This document shows positions 22,912-31,978 of a DNA stretch of 64,000 nucleotides, one piece after another. The notes beneath the pieces were generated by a model, which was not told where the DNA came from, ran no database searches, and worked only from the letters and a program-made list of their open reading frames with translations. A program made the translations under genes and the position numbers. Within the stretch, counting starts at the first letter, position 1; each line of letters opens with the position of its first letter. This DNA comes from Sorghum bicolor (lineage: Eukaryota; Streptophyta; Magnoliopsida; Poales; Poaceae): contig NC_012878.2 of assembly GCF_000003195.3 (NCBI RefSeq), positions 16,361,262 to 16,425,261 of the forward strand, in the 5' to 3' direction.

Positions 22912-24132
22912 TGTTGGGTATTCTTAACATCATTACCAAAAGTAGACTAAGTTCTCTAAATCTAGCAACGGTGCCAAAAATGCCAAACCTATCCCTCACA
23001 CCACTTAAGCCAAGTTGTCATCCCCAGCATGATATAAGAGACGCGGTATTGAAATATGCAATTGCTCTCCTAAATGAATAATGAATGGGATCTGCAAGCG
23101 CACAGATTAATACCGATGCAGCATTTTAACCGGAAAGTATTCCAGGTATCGTTATTTATATTTTTACCACTGGGAAGGGATTAGAAATCATCACTAATGA
23201 TTACAGAATAGAATATGAGATTGAGCATCTATCATTGCATGTATAATTGAGAACATTATATCTAACTTCTCATACAGGGATAAGTGTCACATAAAAGATA
23301 TATGAAGTAATAATAGTGACAAGGATAATTAATCTGATCTAGCCACATAATAAATATGATAAGCACCTCAATTAGATACTCTAGAAAGTCATTAGCATGG
23401 TATTAGAACGAACTACAAGAATATTCCCTAAGTTATTCTTAGCTATATAGTCTAGCATATCATAGTTAGTGCAAGCATACTTAGCAATCATTGCGAGATA
23501 AGACCACGCCCATGCATAGTGATATTAGCAAGGTAAATGAGAAACATAGCAATCACTCCCCTGTAATAATGTTGCTCTACCAGCCCAATACACGAGAGGG
23601 GGACTATATAAGAATCAATGAAGTTGTCACTATCACGAACCACCCCACGATCTGGCATATTGGGTACAATCGCAGATAAATACGGTATAAGCACCACGCC
23701 TACACAATATCTATCATTTACCCATGGATCCGATGGATAAACGCTATACGATCATAAGCATGTATATAGATCCAATCTAACTAAGCCAAGTACATAACTA
23801 TGATAAACTAAGAACAATATAATCTTGAATATAAGCAAGTAGAGCAAAGTCATAAGCAATATATTGAAGTAGAACAAAGTCATATTCATAATATTGAAGA
23901 ACAAAGATAATTAGAAAGCAATTAGAAGCACAATTAGAGAATTACCAAGAATCCTCCTGACAGATCCGGAAACCAATCGAAGATTGACTCCTTCTAGTTC
24001 TAATCCTATGTAGCTATGCTAATCTAGATGTCTAATTGATGTGGTGGCTCTAATCTTGATCAGAGGCTTCTTCTCCCTTGATGGAACAATGAATTAGGGT
24101 TGAGAGGCTCTCTTCTCCAGGGGCCAGGGGGT
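22912..24132 (-). repeat. solo LTR C, left part
   Basis: An Athila-like LTR with no internal region. It starts TGTTGGGTATTC here and ends GGACCGTCAACA at 33910, total about 1636 bp without insert B. Near 22961-22976 it holds a sequence resembling a primer-binding site (minus TGGCACCGTTGCTAGA). The LTR tail hairpin is at 23090-23107 with arms ATCTG/CAGAT. A solo LTR arises by recombination between the two LTRs of a full element. Confidence 0.88.
24128..24132. repeat. target-site duplication of element B, left copy
   Basis: GGGGT, identical to 33491-33495. Confidence 0.93.
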
Positions 24133-24402
24133 TGTTGACGGTCCTTAAGTACTAAAATTAATAATCAAATAAACATGAAAAAGGATCAATATAAAACAAA
24201 CATCTAGAATTAGGGTTTTATCTGACAGAATTCCACGAGTTCTGGTGTTTATCTATTTCTGCAGGGGTTTATCAGAAAATAGAGAGAGAAGGCCCACATG
24301 TCATGTTTACAACAAGATAATTACGTACCGCGCAATTTTCCTCAATCTAGAAGGATCCAGAAGCCACGGGAACGAACGGGACGCGATTCGGGCTCGGGAG
24401 CT

Positions 24403-24435
24403 GGGCGGCCGCCCACCCCCCTTGGGCGCCCGCCC
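24403..24435 (+). promoter_or_regulatory. paired palindromes in element B LTR
   Basis: GGGCGGCCGCCC and GGGCGCCCGCCC start 21 bp apart, about 120 bp upstream of the TATA box. The same spacing occurs before the second ORF (28479-28511) and in element A. Confidence 0.6.
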
Positions 24436-24554
24436 TGGCCAGGAAGCCAATCAGGACTCTGCTTCGGGGCAAGACTCCACCGACCTAAAGGATCAATCTA
24501 AACCATACAATCTATGTCGGTTTGATCCAATGGCTCACGTTCACTTGAGGGGAC

Positions 24555-24561
24555 TATAAAA
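24555..24561 (+). promoter_or_regulatory. TATA box of element B 5' LTR
   Basis: GGACTATAAAACC, with the downstream context CCCCCTGGCCCCTGGAG. The copy in the 3' LTR is at 32401-32407. Transcription of the element most likely starts about 30 bp downstream. Confidence 0.7.
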
Positions 24562-25655
24562 CCAGACCCCCTGGCCCCTGGAGCAGAGGAGGAGAAATCA
24601 TTATTCAGAGGTAGCCATCAAAGTTAGGGTTTAGAGCTTCTCTCCCACAGAGAATTAGAATTAGCTACTCCCTAATCCTTCAAGTTTAGAGGTTGATTAG
24701 ATAGCAATTAGAGAAGTAGAGCACTACGCTCTGGATTCGGATCTTCGGTAATAAAGATTGGTATTATTCATATCTTTCTCTAATTCTATTGTTCTAATTG
24801 CATTATGTCTCTAATTATTATGCTCTTAGTTTGCTCTAGTTCTATATTTGATATAGTTCTAATTGATAATGAGTTTATGTATAAGTTTGCAAAGCGCTTA
24901 GCTCTTGACGCGAGGGAGTTAGGTGATAGATCACATGTGAGCGTGGTGCTTAGATGTTATTTATCTGCAAATGTATCCTATTGGCCGGGTCGTGTGGTAG
25001 TTCGCGATAGTGATAGCTTTGTTGATTCTTATATAGTCCACCCTCCGTTGATAGGACAGGCAGAACCGGTATTGTGGAGTAAGTCATGCGATGCTCTGAT
25101 TTACTTTATCAATGTTCCTTATACATGAATGAAGAGTCTTTTATGCTATATATGATCTTGTAGATAACTAGAGTAGATTATGACTTAGTAGTTAGTAGAT
25201 AACTTAGAATCCATTCTCTAGCTAATCCGACATCACCTACATATATGAGGAGTAGTCTATTTTCTAATTGCTGTGCTCTTTATCCCATGAACTTATACTT
25301 TATTATCATTATCTTTATGGTTTACCCCCTGCTAAAGTATGTGACTGTGTGACGAGTTTCTCATTAGTAATCATGTTCTTGCAAGTTTATCTCTAGTCTA
25401 TGCCTTGATAGATTTTGTCCCTTGATTTAATTCCATCTTCTTTAGATCCCTAGAGCAAAATTATAAATAACGATACCTGGAATACTTATCCTGGTGAAAT
25501 GCTACAATGAGGTGTTTTATCTGTGCGCTTGCGGATAGAATAGATTATTTTCTAGAGAGCCTTTACATTTATAAATACCTTTGTACACTCTGGCGCCATG
25601 CTAGGGATGACAACCTAGTAACTAAGTGGTGTTAGCTAGTGTCAACAAGCATTTC

Positions 25656-25673
25656 TGGCGCCGTTGCCGGGGA
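25656..25673 (+). promoter_or_regulatory. primer-binding site of element B (tRNA-Asp type)
   Basis: TGGCGCCGTTGCCGGGGA, 8 nt after the LTR end, complementary to the 3' end of tRNA-Asp. Confidence 0.85.
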
Positions 25674-26010
25674 ATTATAGGAATTTATAGGATCTTATAG
25701 GAATTATACGAGTCTTAGGAATAAGTCATAAAAGGGAGCAAAAGGGTAATATTAAGGAAAGCCAGAAAATCAATCAAGGTTATTCATATAAAATATTAGA
25801 CTAGACTATAGAGAAATAATTGCATAAAACAGCTACTAAGTGAGAAATCATGACAAGGCACCGCTGCTTTGGCAGGTTCACCCTGTTGTTTTTCTATGTT
25901 TATATTTTTATACAGGGTATAACAGGATTGACTTTGGGTACATTAAACTCTCCATCATCAGAACTAAAGCAATCAAGAGAAGAAGAAGCTAGCTACCAAT
26001 TGCTGAAGCT
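25674..26010 (+). other. element B 5' leader
   Basis: Untranslated region between the primer site and gag, with several near-repeats of a TTATAGGAAT type at about 25675-25710. The short ORF starting 25850 has no recognisable domain. Confidence 0.5.
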
Positions 26011-27966
26011 ATGGCACAAAAGACCTTGCAAGAATTCTCTGCTCCAAGCCTTGAGAACATTCCAACTGGTCCAAGATTTGCAGTAGAAGAAGGAATACCT
26101 GAGTTTGAGCTCAAGTCAAGCCTCATCAATTTGGTGCAAGCTACACAATTCGGTGGAAAGGCACATGAAGATGCCAGTGCACACTTGCAGAATTTCTTAG
26201 AGATTGGAAGCACAATCCACATCAACAGAGTTGACAAAGACATCATACTACTTCGCCTTTTTCCATTCTCACTAGAAGGGAAAGCGAGGAAGTGGTTCTA
26301 CACTCATCAAGATAACATCAACAACTGGACGAACTTGTCAGATGCCTTTCTATCAAAGTTTTTCCCTATTGGCAAAACAACTGCCTTAAGAGGAAATATT
26401 GTCAGTTTCCAACAGCAGAAGACAGAAGCCATTTCAGAAGCATGGGAGCGTTTTCAAGGATACATATCAGATTGTGCTCACCATGGAATGGCCACATGGT
26501 TACTTATGCAGACCTTCTACCATGGATTAACCCAGAAGACTCGTGAGTGCCTAGATGCATCTGCTAAAGGATCATTCTTGGAGCCTACAACTGGAAAAGC
26601 AGAGATACTTTTGGATAAGATAGCAGAAAACTAAAGCTGGTTCCAAGATAAAGCTCAACAATGTCATCAAACTGAAGAAATACCAAAAGAAGTAAATGCG
26701 TTATCGAGTAAGATGGAAAATTTGCTCCATTGGATTGACCAGAGGGCCAAGTTCAAAGAAGATCAAAGGGCCATTGAGACAGCATACAAATATCAACCAA
26801 CTTCGAGTCAACCCAATAGCAAAGGTATGAATTCAGGTAATACTTTCAAGCAACTTTCATTAAAAGAGATAATTGCTCAACAAACCAAAATTAATGATGA
26901 AGTTAAACAAAGGCTAGATACAAATGAATCATCTCTAAAAGATATACACAATAAAATGGATTTTCTACTAACTGCCTTTGATGAGCAAAACACTCTTAAT
27001 AAAAGGGTAGAGCTTAAATTAATAAAGTTAGCTGCTGCACTGCCTGTTGCTACTAACATTGAGCAGGTAAAGAATATAACTACTAGAGGAGGTAAAGCTA
27101 CCAGAGATCCACCATACCCAAAAGAGAAACAAAGAACATCAGCACCAGTGCAACCAGCAGTGATAGAAGAAGAAAGCCCAGTTGAAGCAGAAGATCTGCT
27201 ACAACCACCAAGAACTGGAGAAATGAGGAAAGATTTGTACGACACCAACTATTTGCCATTTCCCAGAAGAAACAGAGGACTGCAGTCGGATGAGCAGTTT
27301 GGTAAGTTTGTAGAGGTCATTCAGAAATTATATGTCAACATACCTCTGCTCGATGCCATACAGGTACCTACATATGCAAAGTACATCAGAGATATTCTTA
27401 ACAAGAAGAGACCACTGCCCACCACTGAGGTTATCAAGCTGACAGAAGAATGTAGTGCGGCCATCCTCAACAAACCACCAAAGAAGAAGGAAGATCCTGG
27501 ATGTCCCACTATTGATTGCTCGATCGGAAACCAACACTTCAACAATGCACTTTGTGATCTCGGAGCAAGTGTCAGTGTGATGCCAGCATCAGTCTACAAA
27601 AAGCTTGAGCATGCAACCCTAGAACCAACATCAATGTGCCTACAACTAGCGGATCAATCGGTTCGACACCCGTTGGGCATCGCCGAGAACATTCCAGTCA
27701 GGATCAGAGATTTCCTTGTGCCAGTAGACTTCGTAGTACTGGACATGAGTCCTGACTCGAAAGTATCCATCATCCTTGGAAGGCCATTTCTGAGCACTGC
27801 CAATGCCCACATTGATGTCGGGAAGGGATAAATCAAGTTCAACATAAACGGTCAAGAAGAACACTTCACATTCAAACCCAGACCAGAGAGAGACTCTACA
27901 GTGAAGGAAGTTCATGAAGAACCACTGGAGACACCATCTCCAGAGGAAGGAAACTCAGAAGATTAA
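26011..27966 (+). pseudogene. element B gag-protease, two nonsense codons
   Basis: One frame of 651 codons. The gag part (about residues 20-210) has the plant retrotransposon gag pattern (LRLFPFSLEGKARKWF, then FPIGKTTALRGNI). It is closely related to D's gag. The C-terminal part is an aspartic protease with DLGAS at about 27558-27572 and the flap-end motif IILGRPFLS. The frame ends at TAA 27964-27966 with no RT behind it. TAA codons at 26632-26634 and 27829-27831 interrupt it; the second aligns with a glutamate codon in D. The role would be to form the particle and mature Gag, with RT and integrase supplied by another element. Confidence 0.88.
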
Positions 27967-28478
27967 AAGAATTGGAGGTCCAGCTTGGGGGACCTAAAAA
28001 TCCCAAACCCTCACCGGGAGGTAAATCGGTATTTATCCGCATTATTATTTTTCTCATATTTAATTTCTTGCATAATTAAATATTGCATTAGTCACATTTA
28101 TTCATAGCATTATTATAATAATCAAAAAAGCCCCAGATAAATAATATTCGTGGTGTGTAACAACCCATATTTATTAATTATTGTGGGGGCACAAAAATAT
28201 TTTCCAATATCATTTTCAATAAGTTTCGATTCTCATAGATTTTCCTGCATTATATTTAATCATATAAATCTTCTAGAAGCATGACCCACACTCTTTGGGT
28301 CCCACATGTCATACACTTCACCTCACATACATCCCATCACATAATTTCATCCACCAATATGTTTCCACTCACTTGACATCTTTCCACCGTCCAACCACCA
28401 CCAACACAACATTATTCTGCGTGAGATCAAAGCAAGGAAGCATGTGGAGGAGGCACACCCAGGATGGACACCAGGGGT

Positions 28479-28511
28479 GGGCGCCCGCCCACCTGCCAAG
28501 GGCGCCCGCCC
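28479..28511 (+). promoter_or_regulatory. paired GGGCGCCCGCCC palindromes, element B internal
   Basis: Two identical 12-bp copies start at 28479 and 28500, 21 bp apart, directly upstream of an internal TATA box. Confidence 0.6.
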
Positions 28512-28527
28512 TGTCCCCTGCTCAGCC

Positions 28528-28535
28528 TATAAAGG
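28528..28535 (+). promoter_or_regulatory. internal TATA box of element B
   Basis: CCTATAAAGGCC, about 17 bp after the second palindrome and about 340 bp before the second ORF. Confidence 0.5.
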
Positions 28536-28869
28536 CCACCTCCAGCTCCCCTTCTCTTCACACAAACACTCCAGAAAACCACACAAGTTTCAGTTTCCTG
28601 AGAAGGAGCTCTTGTAGTGAAGAGAAGAGAGTAGAGAGAAAGAGGAGAGTGGAAGGTTGGGAGTTCTTTTGAGAGAGTGATTATCACCTAGCAAATAGTG
28701 ATCCCGCTGTCCAAGCGGAAGTAAAAGTTGTTTAGGGGAAGGGTCTACCAAAATAGAAACTTGACTTGAACGATTAACCCCTGGACTACTGACACTCCGG
28801 ACAGCCGACCACTAACATTTTATCTCACATTTTCCACCAGTTGTGTTTTTGCCAATTTTTGTTTGCAGG

Positions 28870-30426
28870 ATGTTTAAGAAGGTGAAGAATGCAGGGAAGG
28901 CTCTCAAGAACATTGGTACAAGGAGTTCAACCCGACACTCCTCACAGCCATCAGAGATGAGCGTCGACCCGACACCCACGCAAGCTCCATCATCTTCATC
29001 AGGTCAGCAAGTTAAGGTCCTTCTCAAGATAGGAGACCTAGGACTGAAGACCCGAAGAGAGAAGGAAGTCTATAAGCAATTGAAGAACAAAGATTTCATT
29101 CACACCCCTACTATCGATCCAACCCTACTACAAGAAACAGGTATGGACACTGAATTTGACTTAATTTTTCAAATGTTGGGTTGGACAAATTTTTGGAATA
29201 TAACTGAGCTAGGTTCTCGTCTTCTCACCCTTGAATTTCTTTGCACTTTACAATACTATGAGGGGGGAATTGTTTTTCGGATGTTTAAACAGGAAATTAT
29301 GTTATCTTGGAGAGAGCTGAGCGACCATCTTGGTTTCTCTTCAAGATGCATCCTGAACATTGACTCCGATTTACCCAATTTTGAGAGACACCAGTTTTGG
29401 AGAGAAATATCTAGAGATAATTTGTATAGTCAAGCCCGAACCAGTGACATGGAACACCCCACTCTTAGGATGTTTCACAAATGGCTTGGGTACAATCTTT
29501 TCTATCGCGATGATATTAGGAAAGTAAGAGTAGGAGATTTACAACTTTTATATGCTGCTATTAGTAAAGTACCCACTTCACCTGTTACACTATTAGTTTC
29601 ACATTGGCTTAGTATACCTAGTCTTCAGGGACCAGTAGGATGTACTTCACTTATCACTCGTCTAGCCACTAATCTTCACTTACTAGAAAACTCATCGTTG
29701 GACTTCATAGAAGAATTAAGAATTTATCATGGCTATGACACATTTAGACAAGCTCGGATGTTAAAGAAAGAGGGGAATATAATGTATATGCTGTATGATG
29801 ATAAAGGCAAGATTCGGTTACCTAACCCGAACCTTGGCCTCTACTCTGTGCAAAACTTTTTGATTGAGATTGCAGCAACACCAGTGAACCAGAGAACTCC
29901 ACAGCGAGTGTCATCTGAAAGGATAACCACTCACCGAGAACGCACTTGGTATGGAGCTGACCCTGGACCAGAAGAAGCAGCGCACCTGCATTATTGCGAT
30001 TACAACCCTCGAGTCCTTCGAGACCCATGGGCTCGTCATGCGCAACCACAAGAGCCAACAGAGGAGACATGGCCGGAGAGCCAAGATCACCAGTGGACAA
30101 ACCCGCCTTTTCATACGGGCAGGTACTCCACTGATCCATATGGAGCTTCAGGATCCAGACCTCCACCCCAATTTGATGCAGGACGATACTCCGACGCCTC
30201 CTACGCCTTCACGAATGATTACTATCAAGAGGCTGGTGCTTTCTTCACTCGTACCGACAACACCCTCGTCGACATCCAGAACACGCAAGCAGAACATGGA
30301 AGACTCCTGGAAGAGCAACAAAAATGGAACCAGGACCATGCCACTGCAGTAGAAGAGCTGAGACAAGATACAACAACAATGAACGACAACATCACAACCA
30401 TGATGCGGTTCTGGAACATCGGGTAA
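28870..30426 (+). CDS. element B second ORF (family shared with element D)
   Basis: Intact ORF of about 518 codons from the ATG at 28870, which directly follows an acceptor-like TTTGCAG. An upstream in-frame ATG at 28843 is less likely. The basic N-terminus (FKKVKNAGKALKNIG) resembles D's (LKNIGKKVRGAF). A conserved core follows: WTNFWNITELGSRLLTLEFL and HPTLRMFHKWLGYNLF then RDDIR, both close to D's. The last about 60 residues are Gln/Glu-rich with coiled-coil character. There is no transmembrane segment or signal peptide. By position it corresponds to the env-like gene of Athila elements. The core resembles proteins I know under the label ATHILA ORF-1, but I could not check this. Biochemical function unknown. 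Confidence 0.72.
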   Translation: MFKKVKNAGKALKNIGTRSSTRHSSQPSEMSVDPTPTQAPSSSSGQQVKVLLKIGDLGLKTRREKEVYKQLKNKDFIHTPTIDPTLLQETGMDTEFDLIFQMLGWTNFWNITELGSRLLTLEFLCTLQYYEGGIVFRMFKQEIMLSWRELSDHLGFSSRCILNIDSDLPNFERHQFWREISRDNLYSQARTSDMEHPTLRMFHKWLGYNLFYRDDIRKVRVGDLQLLYAAISKVPTSPVTLLVSHWLSIPSLQGPVGCTSLITRLATNLHLLENSSLDFIEELRIYHGYDTFRQARMLKKEGNIMYMLYDDKGKIRLPNPNLGLYSVQNFLIEIAATPVNQRTPQRVSSERITTHRERTWYGADPGPEEAAHLHYCDYNPRVLRDPWARHAQPQEPTEETWPESQDHQWTNPPFHTGRYSTDPYGASGSRPPPQFDAGRYSDASYAFTNDYYQEAGAFFTRTDNTLVDIQNTQAEHGRLLEEQQKWNQDHATAVEELRQDTTTMNDNITTMMRFWNIG

Positions 30427-31939
30427 GACCGACGTCAACATCCAGCTCGGGGGAGTTCCTCCCAAATTTATCAAGTAAGTTTTTATTTGCTCTTCTTATT
30501 TATTCTATTCTGTCTTAGTATTTAATTTATCTTAAAAGGAAAAACTTAGAAAACCAAATAAATATTTTCTTGCTTTAATCTACTGTACTTTATAAACATG
30601 AAAACAAAACAAAAAGAGTGTGTAGATAAGTGTGCTTTATTTTTTTTTCTGCTAAGCTTAATATCTAAAAAAAATAAAAAGACCAAAAATATACATGATG
30701 GAAATGATGAATAGTTGCTCTGTTTGCTTACTTACAAGCACCTAGCTTTTATATTAGAATTCTTCCAGGAATTACTAAAACTAAAACTACTATCTTTGGG
30801 AAGCATAAAACTAAAGTCTAGGTAAAAGAAAGGCATGATATAAAGTTGAGCTACTGTTTATCCTGTTTCTACTACACTAAGTTCTGGAGATTTATTTTGA
30901 AAACTTACAAATCACATGATGAGTTCCTAGCATAACAAAATTACCTACCACAGCCATACTTGCTATAACATCTTTCGCTATATTCACATTGAGTTTGATC
31001 GAGCTGTGTAGACCCTTAGGAGCTTTTCATGTGGTTAAATTAATATATTCACTTGCACACATCTACCACAGCATTCATCATCAATCATTAAAATTGCTAA
31101 AAATATATTATCACTCACTGTCCCAAATATTGTTATTCTCTCTCTCTAAAAAGATTCAATGCAGAAGAGGCATGGGTTATGCAAAAATATGCGAGGAAAT
31201 AAAAAGGGGCAAGTGCCCGGAACCTCGAAAAAGAAAGAAAAAGAGTGAGACGAGAGGTAAAAATGGACAAGTGTCCGAAGTAGAATTAGGGGTACAAAGA
31301 TGCCCACTTGAGCGGAAAAAAATGGACAAGTGTCCGACAGTAGAATTAGGGGTATCCACTACCCACCTGAAAAAAAAGAAGAAGAAAAAGAGATAGCCCA
31401 TGTTCTCCCAAAGCAAAGATCAAAGAAGAAAAGAGATAGCAATATGAGGAGCAATGAGAAGTAAATTTTATTATCAGTTATGCATTTTCACCATCACTAT
31501 CATTTACTCCATCACACATGCACATCTTGATTTAATTATATGCTGAGTTCCTTTGGATCCATGGCTCGATTAGACAACATATGTATGAGCTGTTTTCCAC
31601 TCCTATAAGCTCCACTTAAATATTCCATTAGCTATAGGTAAGTGACATTATGGTAAGGATCCACAAATACCACATATAGAGAGGCTTAAGAGATTATTGC
31701 TGGGAACTCTGAGTTTTATTTTGAAAACTTATGAAAAAACTCTAGAACAAAAGTGAAGTATAGACAGGAGGGATAGTGCTTGACTTAACTATTTTGTCTT
31801 TTAATTACTTAAGATTTAAGTGCAGGTACTAAACTCCATAACACTTCACTCTAATCTGGAAGAATTTTTATGTAAAAGCATGTGTGCCTGTCAGGAAAGA
31901 AAACATCGAAGCAACTCCTGATCCGTCTGAGTTTAGCTG
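30427..31939 (+). other. element B non-coding 3' region
   Basis: AT-rich untranslated stretch between the second ORF and the PPT. The only structure I can support is the block at 31171-31402. Confidence 0.6.
31171..31402 (+). ncRNA. putative structured 3' UTR module, element B
   Basis: CATGGGTTAT (31171-31180) pairs with ATAGCCCATG (31393-31402), with one G-U in RNA. Inside are GGGCAAGTGCCC and two GGACAAGTGTCC mini-hairpins, each followed by AGTAGAATTAGGGGTA. This is element A's block with one repeat added. Function unknown. Confidence 0.55.
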
Positions 31940-31959
31940 TTTGCTCAGGGACGAGCAAA
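31940..31959 (+). promoter_or_regulatory. PPT-proximal hairpin, element B
   Basis: TTTGCTC and GAGCAAA form a 7-bp stem around AGGGAC. Confidence 0.6.
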
Positions 31960-31963
31960 TGGT

Positions 31964-31978
31964 AAGCTTGGGGGAGTT
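31964..31978 (+). promoter_or_regulatory. polypurine tract of element B
   Basis: AAGCTTGGGGGAGTT lies directly before the 3' LTR. Confidence 0.8.

Larger units (their letters stand above)
24133..25647 (+). repeat. element B 5' LTR
   Basis: TGTTGACGGTCC to TAGTGTCAACA. It contains paired palindromes (24403-24414 and 24424-24435), a TATA box (24555-24561), the tail hairpin (25519-25536) and a fossil primer-site-like sequence (25591-25607). The short ORFs inside it (24245-24559, 24805-25128) are repeated in the other LTR and have no recognisable domain. Confidence 0.95.
27967..28869 (+). other. element B spacer with putative internal promoter
   Basis: Non-coding region between gag-protease and the second ORF. 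It contains the paired palindromes (28479-28511), a TATA box (28528-28535), a pyrimidine/adenine-rich leader and, just before the ORF, an intron-acceptor-like TTTTTGTTTGCAG (to 28868). The short ORF at 28295-28672 has no domain. Confidence 0.55.

Noticed and set aside
22912..24132. Reading C as the truncated 5' end of a full element because it contains a PBS-like sequence
   Set aside because: TTCAC duplications abut both ends, the ends are TG and CA, and similar inner PBS-like sequences occur in LTRs B and D, so a solo LTR is the better explanation.
24805..25128. 107-codon ORF in LTR B, kept in both LTRs
   Set aside because: Both copies stem from one recent reverse-transcription event, so conservation between them says nothing about selection. 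No domain or upstream promoter seen.
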